Source: Portunus trituberculatus
Lineage: Eukaryota; Arthropoda; Malacostraca; Decapoda; Portunidae
Direction: 5' to 3'
DNA: 64,000 nucleotides
Assembly: GCF_017591435.1 (NCBI RefSeq)
Contig: NC_059295.1
Location: 34,522,926 to 34,586,925 of the forward strand
A model generated the notes under the pieces. The model did not search any database. It was not told the origin of the DNA and was given only the letters and a program-made list of their open reading frames with translations. A program made the translations under genes and the position numbers. Within the stretch, counting starts at the first letter, position 1. Every line of letters begins with the position of its first letter. Shown here in pieces: positions 1-12,354 of the stretch.

Positions 1-34
<34 letters not shown>

Positions 35-37
<3 letters not shown>

Positions 38-829
38 TGGAATCTTGGTTCACAAACGCTCTTGTGCACGAACAAGTCAGTTGATGAACAAAATTTTCTA
101 ACAAATTTTGTCTTGGTCCAGGAACAGAGTTGCTGGCTTTGGCCCGAGATGAAAGCGCACAAAGTGTCAGTTGTTCTCATAGCACCACACTGTAAAATTG
201 TTTCTTGTGGTGTTGTTGTTTTTCTTTTTTGCATTAAATTGGCCTTTATTAAGCTTCCCAAGAAAGTGGAATATATTATTGATACTCGCAATGGTGTTAA
301 GAAGCCAAAGCACATTACCATAAAAATAAAGAAGGTCATAACAGCAAAGAAAGAAAATGATAATACAATTTAATCCATGTAAAGGGAAAAAAAAAAAAAA
401 GAATTTTATTACAAATGTGGAATAGTAGAAAAAAATTATTTTCAAGATGTTTTGCTGGTATGGCAAGTCTTGGAATCACAAGATTCCACAAGATGTTTGT
501 TTGGGCCATCATATTTGTAATCACAGTTCATCACAACATGAAGGCATCTCATCTCCAGGACTGCTATTGATGCATGATAAACATTGTCAGGAAGATCAGC
601 ATAATCTGTCTTGCTTTCAGTTAGATACTCTTACTATAGCAACGATAATCTTTTATTTATTCCAGCAGAGAGACGCACAAAAGCATTTGATAGAAGATAT
701 GTGCTGCAGGGACCACAGGGTACATGCCAAGTTGCTCTCTCAAATGCAGTCCTTGGGTCTAGGAATGAATTTACTATATCTAATATTGATTCCCATGGAG
801 AAAATAGTTTTGGTTTAAGAATGTTTTGA

Positions 830-900
<71 letters not shown>

Positions 901-950
901 ATTCATGAATGATCTTCAAGAATGAATGAAGTTCATAAACCGAGGTTCCA

Positions 951-953
<3 letters not shown>
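35..953. mobile_element. Tigger/pogo-like non-autonomous DNA transposon
   Basis: The left end begins CAGTGGAATCTTGGTTCACA and the right end, read on the other strand, begins CACTGGAACCTCGGTTTATG, so the two ends are imperfect terminal inverted repeats. Both ends abut a (TA)n tract (1-34 and 954-1020), which fits the TA target site of Tc1/mariner/pogo elements. The interior carries another (TA)n run at about 834-896 and no transposase that I can recognise. Assignment to Tigger/pogo rests on the style of the ends only. Confidence 0.6.
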
Positions 954-1020
<67 letters not shown>

Positions 1021-1023
<3 letters not shown>

Positions 1024-2256
1024 CAACCCCCGTTTAATGAAGGTTCACACAACGAAATTTCGCTACAACGAAGGTTTCATTTTACTACCATCTGCTCATT
1101 TAACGAATGCCAAACTCACTTTAACGAAGTTTTATCCAGGTAATTTTTTCCAAGTTTGAAAGCCCCGCCGTATCACGCAAGCCGACAAGCTTTTGAATAT
1201 ACTAGCAGCCGCAAATACTAAGGCCTGCCTCAGAAGAAATCCTGGGACATCTGTAGAATCAAGATCAAGATCAAGCCTCTCGTGGACAACATACACCACT
1301 CACTCCCATAACAGCATCAGCAGCAGCTCATCTTCACTCGCTCAACTTACCACCAAAACTCCTTGCAATGTGGCTTAGCATTCCTAAGAAGACCAGGAAG
1401 TCTCTTACTCTCTAAGTGAAGCTGGATATTATTCACAGACACGAGAGAGGTGAGAGAACTATAGCTTTGCTGGCCACCATCTTCACTCCATCTACTGTCT
1501 CTACTATTTTCAAGTCAGCAGACTATTAAGAAGGCTGGTGAGACTGTATCTTCGGGGGCCGCCGTGGTGCAGTGGGACCGGGCACGCTTTGTGGGCCCCA
1601 TGGTTCTCAAGCGCACGGGTTCGTATCCTGGCCACGGTCCGAGGTTAGGAAGGGCATCCACTCGGGGTAACGGTTCTCAAATGCCAAAACTAAAGTCCTT
1701 CTGACTCCTCTGTCAGGAGGCACCGTCCTAGCCCAAATATAATACGGGACTGGACGTAAACCGAAAAAAAAAAAAATTAAATAAAAAAAAAAAAAAAAAA
1801 CTATCTTCCTTACAAGCTAAAAGAACTACCTGAACTCGTGACTCTACAATGGATAAAATGGAAAGCCTTGTGGAAATGTGGTACACAAGTTTTGTATGCG
1901 GTACAATGATGCGCCCTTTGTTTACATTCCACAGGTTGCCGGTTGGTGTCTTTCCCATTTCACTCTCCCTCCCTTCGTAAATTTAAGATCATCAACATTA
2001 TAAAGCTACGTACATACATACATTAGTGTACATTATAATGACTTAAATTAAATTTAACTGCTTAAATGTTAAACTTCATAATTTTTACTTTCATGAAACC
2101 TTTCACCGTACTATGATGCACTCTCGCTTTGCTTACTCTCAATGGAAGTTCAAGTCAGGGGTTAAACTTGTTATAATCGGTTCGCTTAACGAAGTTTCGC
2201 TTAACGAAGTTTCGCTTAACGAAGTGTTTTTTTTAGAAACATAACCCCTTCGTTAA

Positions 2257-2262
<6 letters not shown>
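1021..2262. mobile_element. possible second DNA-transposon relic between (TA)n tracts
   Basis: The stretch is bounded on both sides by (TA)n. Its left end has CCCCCGTTTAATGAAGG and its right part has three tandem copies of a 15-mer TTCGCTTAACGAAGT (about 2179-2224) followed by CCCCTTCGTTAAATAAA. These words recur at other Tigger-like ends in this window, but I cannot align the two ends as clean inverted repeats. A tRNA-derived SINE sits inside. No coding capacity was recognised. Confidence 0.3.
1553..1800 (+). mobile_element. tRNA-derived SINE with A-rich tail
   Basis: The head has an A-box-like TGGTGCAGTGG at about 1564-1574 and a B-box-like GGTTCGTATCC at about 1618-1628, the spacing of an internal Pol III promoter. 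A tRNA-unrelated body follows and the unit ends in an A-rich tail (about 1763-1800). This is SINE family 1 of the window; no second copy was noticed. It would be transcribed by RNA polymerase III and mobilised by a LINE in trans. Confidence 0.7.
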
Positions 2263-2326
<64 letters not shown>

Positions 2327-2697
2327 TAATACTTCGCTTAACGAACGTTCGTTTAACGAATTTCCGGTTTAACGTACTATATAAAGTTAGACCAAAAAGT
2401 CCGCATAACGTACAACCACATCCGTTTTAGCCGAATTTTCTGGGTTTGAATTTGCCGGGTGAGGACATAACGCAGTAGCTTCGTTGTGATTGGCTGGCTC
2501 CCCGCCTCTGTCTCTAGCGCTCCTGGAGCTGAATCCAAGATTCTTTAACAACGTCAGAGCAACCTCTTGCAGCGAAATGGCATTCATGAACGCTTGGAGG
2601 GACGGTGACAAGGTTGCTATCAGGTTGCTCTGAGGTTGCTCGAAACACCACCTCTCGAGGTTTTGTTACTGTCATATATATATGCATTTATGTTCAC

Positions 2698-3360
2698 AAA
2701 ACAACATTTCTATTAGCTTTTTACAAACCTTGCCCCCAAGAAAGTATTGTTTTGTAATGCATAAAGTGAAATCTTACATGGAATACCAAAATATAAAGCA
2801 GAGATGAGATGAGCTACTGACGAAGCAGGAGACTTGCGGCCAGTCGGCCGCTTTTTTTTCTTCTTGTGACCCTTTTGCCTGCGTGTTACTTTCATCATGA
2901 TGTTTATGTTTTCACTCCTCTATTGTCTGCTATAATGGATATCATATCTTAGTATTCATATATGCTCATGCCACGAGGATAACCTTGACTCCGTGGCACT
3001 GAGTGATAATGAATTATTAATGAAATACCACGGTATTTCATTAATAATTCACTATCACTCAGTGCCACGGAGTAAAGGTTATCCTCATGGCATGAGCGTA
3101 TATGAATACTAAGATATGATATCCATTATAGCAGGCAATAGAGGAGTGGAAACAAATATCATGGGGAAAGACAACACGCAGGCTAAAAGAGTCACAAGAA
3201 GAAGAAGCGGCTGAGTCACCGTGAGTCTCCCACTTCGTCTGTGGCTCATCTCATCTCTGCTTTATTTTTTGGTATTCCATGTAAGATTTCACTTTATGCA
3301 TTACAAAACAATACTTTCTTGGAAGCAAGGTTTGTAAAAAGCTAATAGAAATGTTGTTTT
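2698..3360. repeat. 663 bp near-perfect palindrome (long inverted repeat, about 2 bp spacer)
   Basis: The arms run 2698-3029 and 3032-3360 and are reverse complements over essentially their full length, about nine bases in ten matching by eye. The centre is GAAATACCACGGTATTTC at 3022-3039. It does not encode a recognisable protein. It ends exactly where the neighbouring LINE 3' tail begins. It could be a foldback MITE or an inverted duplication; an RNA copy would form a long hairpin. Confidence 0.85.
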
Positions 3361-3429
3361 ACTTGTTACTTACTTGTTACTTGTGGTGTTTGTTCAAGGC
3401 TCCACTCCACTCAGCAGAGCCTCCCTCAA

Positions 3430-3800
3430 AAACAACTAGCATCTATAATTGTCTTTGATTTCCATGCCATTAAAGTCATAAACTTCCTTGAACAAATATG
3501 TCTTCAATTTCTTTTTGAAGATATCGATCCTGGCACAACCTTTAACATCACTCAGGAGTTTATTGTAAATCCTTGGTGCGCATCTTGCAAATGCTATGCA
3601 TCCCATGTCAAAGTTATTTCTTGGCTCATGTAGTCTGTATGGGTTTGCATCGTGTTTGCAGTATCATATTCACTCAGCCATGTTTCAGTCAAAGCAAGAA
3701 TATCCAGATTTTCATCATTAATTAAAGTTCTGATTTCTATTGTCTTGTTTCCAACTGACTGAACATTTAATAAACCACATTTCAACATAGAGCTCACAGC
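3430..3800 (-). pseudogene. LINE ORF2 remnant: endonuclease start fused to ORF2 C-terminus
   Basis: On the minus strand the first part reads like the beginning of an apurinic-type endonuclease (LLNVQSVGNK, then DILALTETWLSEYDTA). After about 3668 a different frame gives a typical LINE ORF2 tail: FARCAPRIYNKLL followed by FKKKLKTYLFKE. The whole reverse transcriptase between these parts is absent, so this copy cannot be active. Confidence 0.65.
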
Positions 3801-3801
3801 A

Positions 3802-4987
3802 TTAGTAGCCATGATCTGTAATATTTCTGATCCTGTCAATCTCACTTTCCAACACAACACAACAACTATTATTCGCCGAGTGGTCAGTATTCTGTTTCTT
3901 AAACATGACACAGTTTATACATTTTTTCTCTGTAGATATGCAATCCTTGGACTTGTGGTTGCCTACACATTTAAAGCAAACGGGATACTCACCATTTTTC
4001 TTGGCATTGCAGTTTGCCTCAATATGACCATACCTTTGACAATGGTAACAGATAAGTGCATGATACCTGTCACGAACCTGGTAGACTCCCAACTCAAGCT
4101 TAATCTTGTCTTGATGCTGATGTAACAGCTGTCTTATCATTAGATCACATTTCATGATGTAATGAACTGTGCCCCCTGCTGCTGGTTTGCAAAAAATATT
4201 CTCGATCTTTGACTTGATATCAGGAACTGCTTGAAGGTAGCCATTTCTTGCAATGATTGTATCAATGATACTTTCCTTATTCTCTTCCTTATGGACATTA
4301 CATAGCATTATCTTGGGTTTAATTTTCTGAACAGATTTAGTTGTCAACTTTTCAACATTCTCCAGTTTCTGGGCTGCCTCATTTCTCAGACTCTCATTGG
4401 CAAAATTCATCACTATTTTTTTTTTTTTTTTGCCATCATTAGCAAACTTTGTATCATTAATTTGCATTCCATCCAAAGCATGAGAAACTTCATTCTTCAG
4501 ATTTGCTTCAGAATCCTGAGTTACCCCTACAACAAGCAGGTTCTTTTTCATCCTCCTCTTCCTCTTCACGTCCAGCCAAGGCGTGGAATGTTCCGAGTCA
4601 GCAGTATTCAGTGACCCAGTGACCCCCGTCAAGCCTTCTGTTGCCTCATCGACCTTGATACTTATCTCTTCCATTCTTGCCATCTTATTATCAACTATTT
4701 CCATCATTTTGTCAGCTCTTCAAATCAGACTTAAATTCCTCAACATCATTGATGAATTTCTTCAGAGTCGACACCTCAGTGAAGCAAACATCACACAGAT
4801 ACCTCATGTTGCAGATATTTTCAGATTTAATCCCTGCCAAATTCACACATTTTGTATGAGCCCACCGGTTACACAGACAACACTTAATGAACTTTGCTAG
4901 GTCTCTAGAATCAGAGCTACACCTATAACAGGACGAAGGCAATAATGCTAAAATGGCATATTTCTCCACCATCTTAGAGTCTTCCAC
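3802..4987 (-). pseudogene. LINE ORF1: PHD finger, coiled coil, zinc knuckles (frameshifted)
   Basis: ORF1 proteins of this type bind the element RNA as a chaperone/ribonucleoprotein partner. The first segment (4987-4712, 91 codons) has a PHD-like Cys/His pattern: CYRCSS, CCLCNRWAHTKC and LCDVC. The second (4707-3802) has a helical region, then knuckles CYHCQRYGHIEANC and CFKCVGNHKSKDC near its C-terminus. A one-base shift near 4720 separates the two parts. A T15 run (about 4422-4437) codes for an unusual lysine stretch and is prone to slippage. The downstream ORF2 start overlaps its end. Confidence 0.75.
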
Positions 4988-5309
4988 TCCTTTTCACTTT
5001 TTTTCTATCTATCAACAACACTTTCCATAAATGTTCCTGTTTTTTCCTTCACAGGACATTCATACACCACTGTGTTCACTGAGAAGTCAGTGAGAACCTT
5101 TTTTCATGCAATAATATGCATGAAAAAGCGGAGCACCACTACAGAACTAGCAAGTATATGAGCGCGCACCATGTGTCAACACAAAACACCATGTGTTTTG
5201 TGAACATAAATGCAGAATGTGAGAGAATTTGTACGTAGCTCCTCTAACTTCCAATGACTCATATGACATCATATAAGTAGTGGTACACCGGTGGCCCAAT
5301 ATGCTGTCA

Positions 5310-5418
<109 letters not shown>

Positions 5419-5554
5419 ATGTGGTATGTTGGGGACCAGCCCAGAAAACATACCCCTATTTCCATTATTTCCTATGGGAAAATTACGTCCGCTTAACAAA
5501 TTTTCGCTCTGAACAGCTTTGACACCCCTATTCTGTTCATTAAGCGGAGTATTA

Positions 5555-5739
<185 letters not shown>

Positions 5740-5963
5740 CTTAGCCCTAGTCCACATTGTACATTTAAGTGTCAGGTAATGTGTCTAATACCCACAAATA
5801 TATGAGTTTCCGGCTTGTTAAATAATGAGTGGATTCATATGTTATATCACTTTAAACACCAAAATTTTATATTAACTAAACTAGTACAAGTACAATGAAA
5901 ATATGCAATTCAGCATAAGTCTTCATTCCTTTAAACATTTCATGGAAATCTACCAACACCCAC

Positions 5964-6137
5964 CTCTTTGACAGCTTTTTCTTTCATGAGACACAACACA
6001 TCGGCCATGGCCATCCGTCCCTCTGCATCAGTGTTGCCAATTCGAATCCTTACTCCAGCACGAGAAGTGATGATCTCATCAGCCACATAGCATTCTGATC
6101 CCACACTGTTCCGGACCATTGTCATGGAGCCAATTAC
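5964..6137 (-). CDS. M17 aminopeptidase, exon with the NTDAEGR catalytic motif
   Basis: Last exon found in the window, 58 codons, phase 0 at both ends, acceptor TTTCACAACAG and donor GTGGGT. It encodes ARNS-like VRNSVGSECYVADEIITS followed by RIRIGNTDAEGRMAMADV. NTDAEGR is the M17 signature: its Asp and Glu are metal ligands and its Arg is the catalytic arginine. About 100 residues of C-terminal domain should follow and were not found at 1-5963, so the gene probably continues past the left edge. Confidence 0.9.
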
Positions 6138-6639
6138 CTGTTGTGAAAGTGACATAGCTTTTCAAGTATGAAAAGATGTTACAGCAGTAAGATTATGATA
6201 AGTTATAAAAATAGAATGCTCATTTTACTGAATAATTCTATAATTTCATATACCTACATATTAAGAAATACAAATAATCTTTCTTTTTATGAGGGCCCCA
6301 GAACCATACAGGCTCAAGGACCATGTTTTAAAAACTGAGAAAAATACATATAAAGTTTATGAACAATAACTCCACTTCTAAGAAAGATTTTGATTTCAAC
6401 CGAGTTTCAGACAAAAGCCTTGCTCTTCAGAATTTTTTGATCAAGATTGAAAAAGAAAGTAGAGTGTGTTTTTGCACTAGCATGTAAAATGTAACCCCCA
6501 TACCTCAAATTTTTGTACATTTCATTGCATGACTTGTGATATAAACTTTGATAAAATTTTAAACTGAAGTACATAATTAATTTTTTTTACACCTTCCTGG
6601 TATCACAATAAAAAAAGAGCATATTATAACAATCATAAT

Positions 6640-6647
6640 GATAACAA

Positions 6648-6708
<61 letters not shown>

Positions 6709-6728
6709 ACAATAATGTTAACAATAAT

Positions 6729-6774
<46 letters not shown>

Positions 6775-6836
6775 ATATTATTATTATTATTATTATTATC
6801 ATCATTATTATAATAGTAATATTGATAATAATACAA
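6640..6836. repeat. (AAT)n/(ATT)n low-complexity tract
   Basis: Alternating blocks of AAT and ATT trinucleotides, partly self-complementary, within the intron between 6138 and 8123. The rest of that intron holds only an A28 run (about 7377-7404) and otherwise unremarkable AT-rich DNA. Confidence 0.95.
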
Positions 6837-8123
6837 TAAACTACATAAATGAATATCATAAGCTAAGTATATTAAAAAACAGGAGAAAACACAAGTATTG
6901 GTACTACATACTACAATACAATAGTTACTTAAAAGAAAGCAATAAAGTGAAGGATGATTAATGAGATGTTAGATCAAGTCATTAAAAAAATTAACTTAGT
7001 TATGATGGTAAAACAAAGGATTAATAGGTGACACTTGTTAGTCAAAACAAAAGACTGAGTATGAATAAGTTCCACCACCTTGAATTCTGTGGCATCATGC
7101 ATGAGGGCAAAATGGTCAAGACTATACATAGCAGCACTGTGATAGGCTCAGGGTGACGCGTTTCTTATGGAAAAAAATACTGAATGGACAAGAGATGGTA
7201 ATGGACTGTGCTGTATGCTCTCATTGGCTGAACTCCTGCTAACTTTGACCATATCTGGTTAAAAATAGACACGCCACTGGACTCAACCACCACGTGCTTC
7301 TCAAAATGATAGGTCATGAGTTCAACGGCTTCTACATGATTTTCAACTTTATTGAAGTAGAAAAACAGTATTGGGAAAAAAAAAAAAAAAAAAAAAAAAA
7401 AAAACAGACAAAGGAAGAGTTGCCAATTCCACAGATATGAATATCTAAAAAAATTGAGGAGACAGCACTTAAAGACCCTGTCATTCTGAGGTCCTCATAT
7501 ATTCTATTGTACTACAAGGAAATTCACCTAGGAGTATAAAATTGGAGAAAATAGAATACATGACTCAAGATAAACAGTAATGCCTAAGAGTCTAATTCAG
7601 TTTTCGGATATTAAATACTCCTTTATTAAATAATCTGACAAAGTAAAAATGGACAAAAGCAAACAAGACAGTGCTTCAGGGTTTGCCAGTGGGATTAACT
7701 GCAGATACAGGCCATTCTTGAGTATGTACAATGACTAGAATGGTGTTGAATTATGAATGCAAAGGTTTTGTACAGGATTGCACTGTTATAAAAGTATGGA
7801 GATCCAGTACATCTATATCAGATCTATATACCATGTATCTCTTAATCTTCATCCAGCCATTTCTAATTCTCACTACTATATTAGTAGCATAGCCTCCTAC
7901 ACAAATCACATATCCTACATAAAAAACATCTCAGTACTTAAATACTCTTAAGCTTAAAATGTTTTATTTCTTCTTTACTATTACTATAATTATTGTTCCA
8001 CTTCCATGAATGTACTGTATAAACATTATTTAAAACCATCATAAAACTACCCTAAATACTAAAAGCAGTGAAAATGTTCTCCTAATTTTCCTAATACACT
8101 ATAACAACTAACAACACACATAC

Positions 8124-8347
8124 CTTCAAATTGGGCGGCTGCAGTTTATTGAGGATCTGCATGAAACCTGCTACAGCTGCTGAGCCACACTTGTCCCGGT
8201 GCATACCAGCCATAACACCTCCGGCCTTGATATCAGCTCCACCAGTGTCATAAGTAACTCCCTTTCCTACTAGCATCAGAGTGTGCTCTATAGGGCCTGA
8301 CCCCACATAGGTGAGGTGAATCACACGCCCACGATGACGTGCTACCC
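8124..8347 (-). CDS. M17 aminopeptidase, exon with first metal-binding motif
   Basis: Exon of 224 bp that starts in phase 1 (two bases complete a Gly codon) and ends in phase 0, acceptor TCTTTTACAG, donor GTATGT. It encodes LVGKGVTYDTGG, then ADIK, then MHRDKCGSAAVAGF. By comparison with bovine lens leucine aminopeptidase these supply the metal-binding Lys and Asp (GKG..YDTGG), the catalytic Lys (DIK) and the next metal-binding Asp (HRD). The ADIKAGGVMAGMHRDKCGS wording resembles the W07G4.4-type branch rather than classical LAP3, from memory. Confidence 0.9.
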
Positions 8348-9032
8348 CTGTAAAAGACAAACATGGCAGTGTATTAAAAGTATGTATTACAGTTCAAATT
8401 GTAATGTGTCTATTTGTTGTTTTTATTTCTACATATTTTCATAAATTTCATACATGTATAACAAATTGAAGAGTGTGGGTACATATTGTCATACATTCAG
8501 GACAATGCAAAGGTAACACTATGGTACAATGTTGCTTTCCTTATATAAAAGTGTGAAGCCTGGAAATGAATAAATATCAGCTCACTAGACTGAAGGATTT
8601 TAGATTTCACGTGTGCTCAGTTTTTTATTTAAATCAAGGCCAACCACAGTATAAACATGTAATCAATGATTTAATGCATGTTACATCACTAAGGCACTTT
8701 CGTAACTATAAAGACTGAAAACTAACATTATATAATTTGTAAAATTGTCTGCAAGGTTAGTACATTATTTACTAAAAGACCATGGTGACAATACATATTA
8801 TGCTTAATGATAATGATAATATACATTCACAGTTCTCCATAGATGTTTTTCAAATTATAACTACAAATGATCTCTAATGAAACATTACACCATATATGAG
8901 GTGCAATCAAAAAAGTTCCAAGGTTGTTTCCAGCACAAACAAAGCACATTATGCATATGAAATAATGTAAGACATCAACTTTAGTAACTCAGTATGCAAC
9001 ATGGTATTAAGATTTTATCTTTTCACGTCCTG

Positions 9033-9332
9033 GCCTATAGCGCCTGTAGGCAACTTGAAGAGTATTGGAAGCGCCGTTAAACTTCCACCCCTTAATGGCA
9101 CAGGTAATTTTATTTATAGTGGTACCCATATTAAGGCCCATATCACCACCCAAGTGCATCTTTGGTGTAACCACCTAAAGCCTGGGTATCATGGTGACAT
9201 GTAGGTAACTTTAAACCACTCAACAAATGGCAAAGTTTCAAGGCTGTATTTGGTGGGATTTGAATCTACATGTGGACGCCTGCCCAATCCTACGCTCACC
9301 ACCTTATCCAATATGCTCCCACCTCCCTTATC
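9033..9332 (-). mobile_element. tRNA-derived SINE, family 2, intronic copy
   Basis: Reverse-complement heads carry a B-box-like region near 9260-9273 and an A-box-like region near 9305. The 3' body ends GGCGCTATAGGCC-like at 9033-9050. It is clearly the same family as 46330-46641 and, as a fragment, 51722-51822. It lies in the 2 kb aminopeptidase intron, in the same (minus) direction as the gene. The intron has nothing else recognised. Confidence 0.75.
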
Positions 9333-10370
9333 ACTACTACTTCCTGTATTATGCTCTATCCAATTTCACAAAGGATTTCAAACTTGAACACAAAGTAAAT
9401 ATCTAATTCAGTTTCACTCCAGAAATTGGCAAGAGATCTCTAAAATAATGAAATAGCATATAACAATGAAAAGGTGTGAGATATTTGAGAGGCATTCACA
9501 CACCAAGGGAGACAGCTTCACATTGTAAAGGACAACTATTCACAAGCACAACCACAAAGTGTTGAGAAAAATTTTATAACTATCAGATCAGAGCTGTCAG
9601 TACATCATATGAAATAGTTCACATACTATTCATGTCTAACTTTAACTTGCACCATGCCTAACTGAATTCACACCTAGGCTTTGGCTGAACTTCAAGTGGA
9701 AATAGCACTAAAGTCTGGAAGAATTTCTATCAACTTATTCAGGATAACCCAACTCTTACATAAAAAATTAGTTGGTGGTGAGAAATGGTTTTATAACTAC
9801 GATCCACATACCATACACAATATTTCATATTGAAAGAGCTTGTTCTCTCTAGAACTAGAGAAGGCTGGCAGGTCAGGAGTGTAACAACCAAAAGATTCTT
9901 TTAACCATGAGTTTAAGTTGTTCTATGAGATTTGAGGGAGATCATATTACGTGATATATAGCACAACAGAAACTGGATGCTCCATCATGACAATAGGCCT
10001 TCTTTCAATACAAAGGTACTAAGTAGACCAACATGATCATCCCTCCCAATATCATCCATTTGCCATATTTAACATACAAACTACTACTTTCCAACATGAT
10101 GGCCAAATCAGAGGGTCACTATTTTGACAATGTGGAAGAGATCTAGCATGGCATTCAAAACACTCTATGAACAGGACTTCTTGGCAACATTTCAAGTATG
10201 ACACAAATGCTAAAATTGATAAATTTGTTACAAAGTGAATACCTCAAAAAGAATGATGATGAAATTAAAATTAGATAATGCTTTTGTCTTTCAAAGATGT
10301 ACCCTAGAAACTTTACATTACATTTCATACCACAAACTATATCAGTAACAGTAAAGTTCTTTATAATTAC

Positions 10371-10546
10371 CTTTAGCACATCTATTGACAGCTGAAAAAA
10401 GAGGGAACTCGCGGCAGAGTGTTGCATCATCTGACACTACGTTCACAGTCACACGGCTCCCCTCAAACACCTTCTTAACGTAATCCTCCACTCGGGGAGC
10501 GGCCATGCGCTCAGGGTCAGAGCCTCCTATGTCACGTGCAACAAAC
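10371..10546 (-). CDS. M17 aminopeptidase, N-terminal/catalytic domain boundary exon
   Basis: Exon of 176 bp: its first base completes the Arg codon begun in the previous exon, and its last base begins the Gly codon finished by the next. Product runs RFVARDIGGSDPERMAAPRV through VKKVFEGSRVTVNVVSDD to FPLFSAVNRCAK. The RDIGGSDPERM..P segment corresponds to the family's 'ARDLTNTPPNxxxP' helix and FPLFSAVNR to the region just before the catalytic domain. Acceptor TTCCAAG, donor GTAATT. Confidence 0.88.
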
Positions 10547-11254
10547 CTTGGAATTGCACACAATGTATCAAAATGTCTATATAAAAATTATAATATCTAT
10601 AAATCTACTACTGACCTATTTACAAATCAAGGAGAGGATGGGCTGTATCATCTACTTCAGCATGACAAGCCCATTTAAATTTTTTGACTTCTCAATATAC
10701 AGTTTTTAACAAACTCATGTATCTTTTTCTTGACCAGTTATGCCCTCGCTTCTAAGTAAACCACAATAATATCATATCCCCCTAGTAAATATATACGTAT
10801 ACATATATGTAATTCACCTACAAACATAAAAATAATAAGATCTTCTGACCAATCTGACCAAATGTGACCTTGTATTATATTGAACAATGTATTCAATGAT
10901 CTCATTTTAGTCAAACTCAGCAAAAAAAAAAAGAGTAATAATCTAGTATGATTCCTCTCATATCACCACTGGTCTTCAAATTCTTAAAAGGCTATTTCAA
11001 AATGCCACACAAAACCATAGCAAAAACAAAGATATTTTCTTTCACGTAAACACTCATATGAAATATAAGAAATCTAAGAACAATACTTTAACAGATATTT
11101 ATATGATACTAAAACAAGATAAACAAAGTAAAAGATACAGCAAAAAACAATTTCATCCATCATGAGTTCTATCTTTGAAGGAATATTTGAAACTTACTAT
11201 AATATTTTTGTCTTTATTTCAATACACCTTAAAACAAAAACAGATTCTACTCAC

Positions 11255-11355
11255 CTTCCACTCTCTAGGGCAACTGCCAATTGAACAATCTTGCTGCTAC
11301 CCACAAAACCAAGCACTGATGTCTTTGTGGCCTTCTTTGGCACATCCTCTCTGAT
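11255..11355 (-). CDS. M17 aminopeptidase, exon in N-terminal domain
   Basis: Exon of 101 bp, acceptor CCTGTTTAAG and donor GTGAGT-like GTGAGT/GTGAG. It starts in phase 0 with IREDVPKKATKTSVLGFVGS and ends two bases into an Arg codon (LAVALESG+R). The phase matches both neighbours exactly, which is the main reason for accepting so short an exon. It was too short to stand out as an open reading frame. Confidence 0.82.
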
Positions 11356-11630
11356 CTTAAACAGGAATGAATACAAAACAATGAAACTACAAAAAAAAAA
11401 CTAAAATAAAACTTTTCTTACCACTATTCCATTTGTACACAAATTCATTTGTACCCAATTTTTTTTCTTCGCTCTGCAGATAACACCTCTTCTGAGAATT
11501 CATTCAATAAGGTGGTACTGACAAAAGTGTCTCCTTTTATTTCTAGTAACAAGATTATCTCAACCAGAAAAAAAGAAATCTTTATGATGTGGGGAAGCAG
11601 CTGCCACACACCAATAAGAAAAGCACCTAC

Positions 11631-11748
11631 CTCAAGAGGTACATATAAAGCACGCAGAGCACCCAGCAGTGTCACCAGGTCAGCCTGAGGAAAGGCCTGA
11701 TCAGGGCCACGTACAAGCAGAGGCCTTCGCATTCCTACTTTTAAGGCT
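11631..11748 (-). CDS. M17 aminopeptidase, exon in N-terminal domain
   Basis: Exon of 118 bp starting with one base that completes an Arg codon and ending in phase 0. It encodes ALKVGMRRPLLVRGPDQ and FPQADLVTLLGALRALYVPLE. Acceptor CCTTTACAG, donor GTAGGT. The adjoining upstream intron is 3.6 kb, contains two LINE insertions, and appears to use a GC donor. Confidence 0.85.
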
Positions 11749-12354
11749 CTGTAAAGGTACTACAGTTAAGTTTCATTGGTAATGTATTTCATATTATACT
11801 CTTTCTCTGAATAACAATAAAAACCAATTCAAAACAATTTTGTTTTCTATCCTGGTCCTACCTAATGCTACTTTAACTGTTCTCCTGAACATGCAACAAA
11901 TTATAATCAGCAGATACAGGTGACTCTTGTTTGATTTCACAGGTTCCATTCAGAGTTAATTTTATAAACAAATAAGAGATACTCATGAAGTATCCTATAT
12001 CAGAAAGGTCACCATGCCACCAGGCCAAAACCAAGATAATCTGTTGAGGTCTCAAGTTTGGCCCAGGAGTGGATGAGTTGTCTAGTCAGTGAGATCGAAA
12101 CTCTATACAAGGAGAGAATAACCTTTATGTCTAGCCAAACATCAATGCAGGTACAACATACTGTTGAACAATATTCCCTGATATAAGAGTTGGCCATCTA
12201 GAATGAGTTGTCATTAAATTCAGACTTACATAAATCCCACTTAAGACGGACCTGAATAAGCCAGAAATTGGATAAGTCAGACACTTTCAGGAAGGCATTT
12301 TTTGTCCGTTGTGAGTAATTTTAAGCCTATTTGCTTATATACTGGATAAAATAT

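Larger units (their letters stand above)
3361..4990 (-). mobile_element. internally deleted non-LTR retrotransposon (PHD-type ORF1, CR1/L2-like group)
   Basis: Read on the minus strand the order is ORF1, the start of an endonuclease ORF2, then directly the last part of ORF2, then a 3' tail of short tandem repeats (TAACAAGTAAGTAACAAGT, about 3361-3382). The reverse transcriptase is missing, so about 2 kb has been lost near 3665. Tandem-repeat tails rather than poly(A) and a PHD finger in ORF1 are known for CR1/L2-type LINEs; the clade is inferred. Confidence 0.7.

Noticed and set aside
3811..4125. Plus-strand hydrophobic frame
   Set aside because: Antisense to LINE ORF1, whose zinc knuckles are clear on the minus strand.
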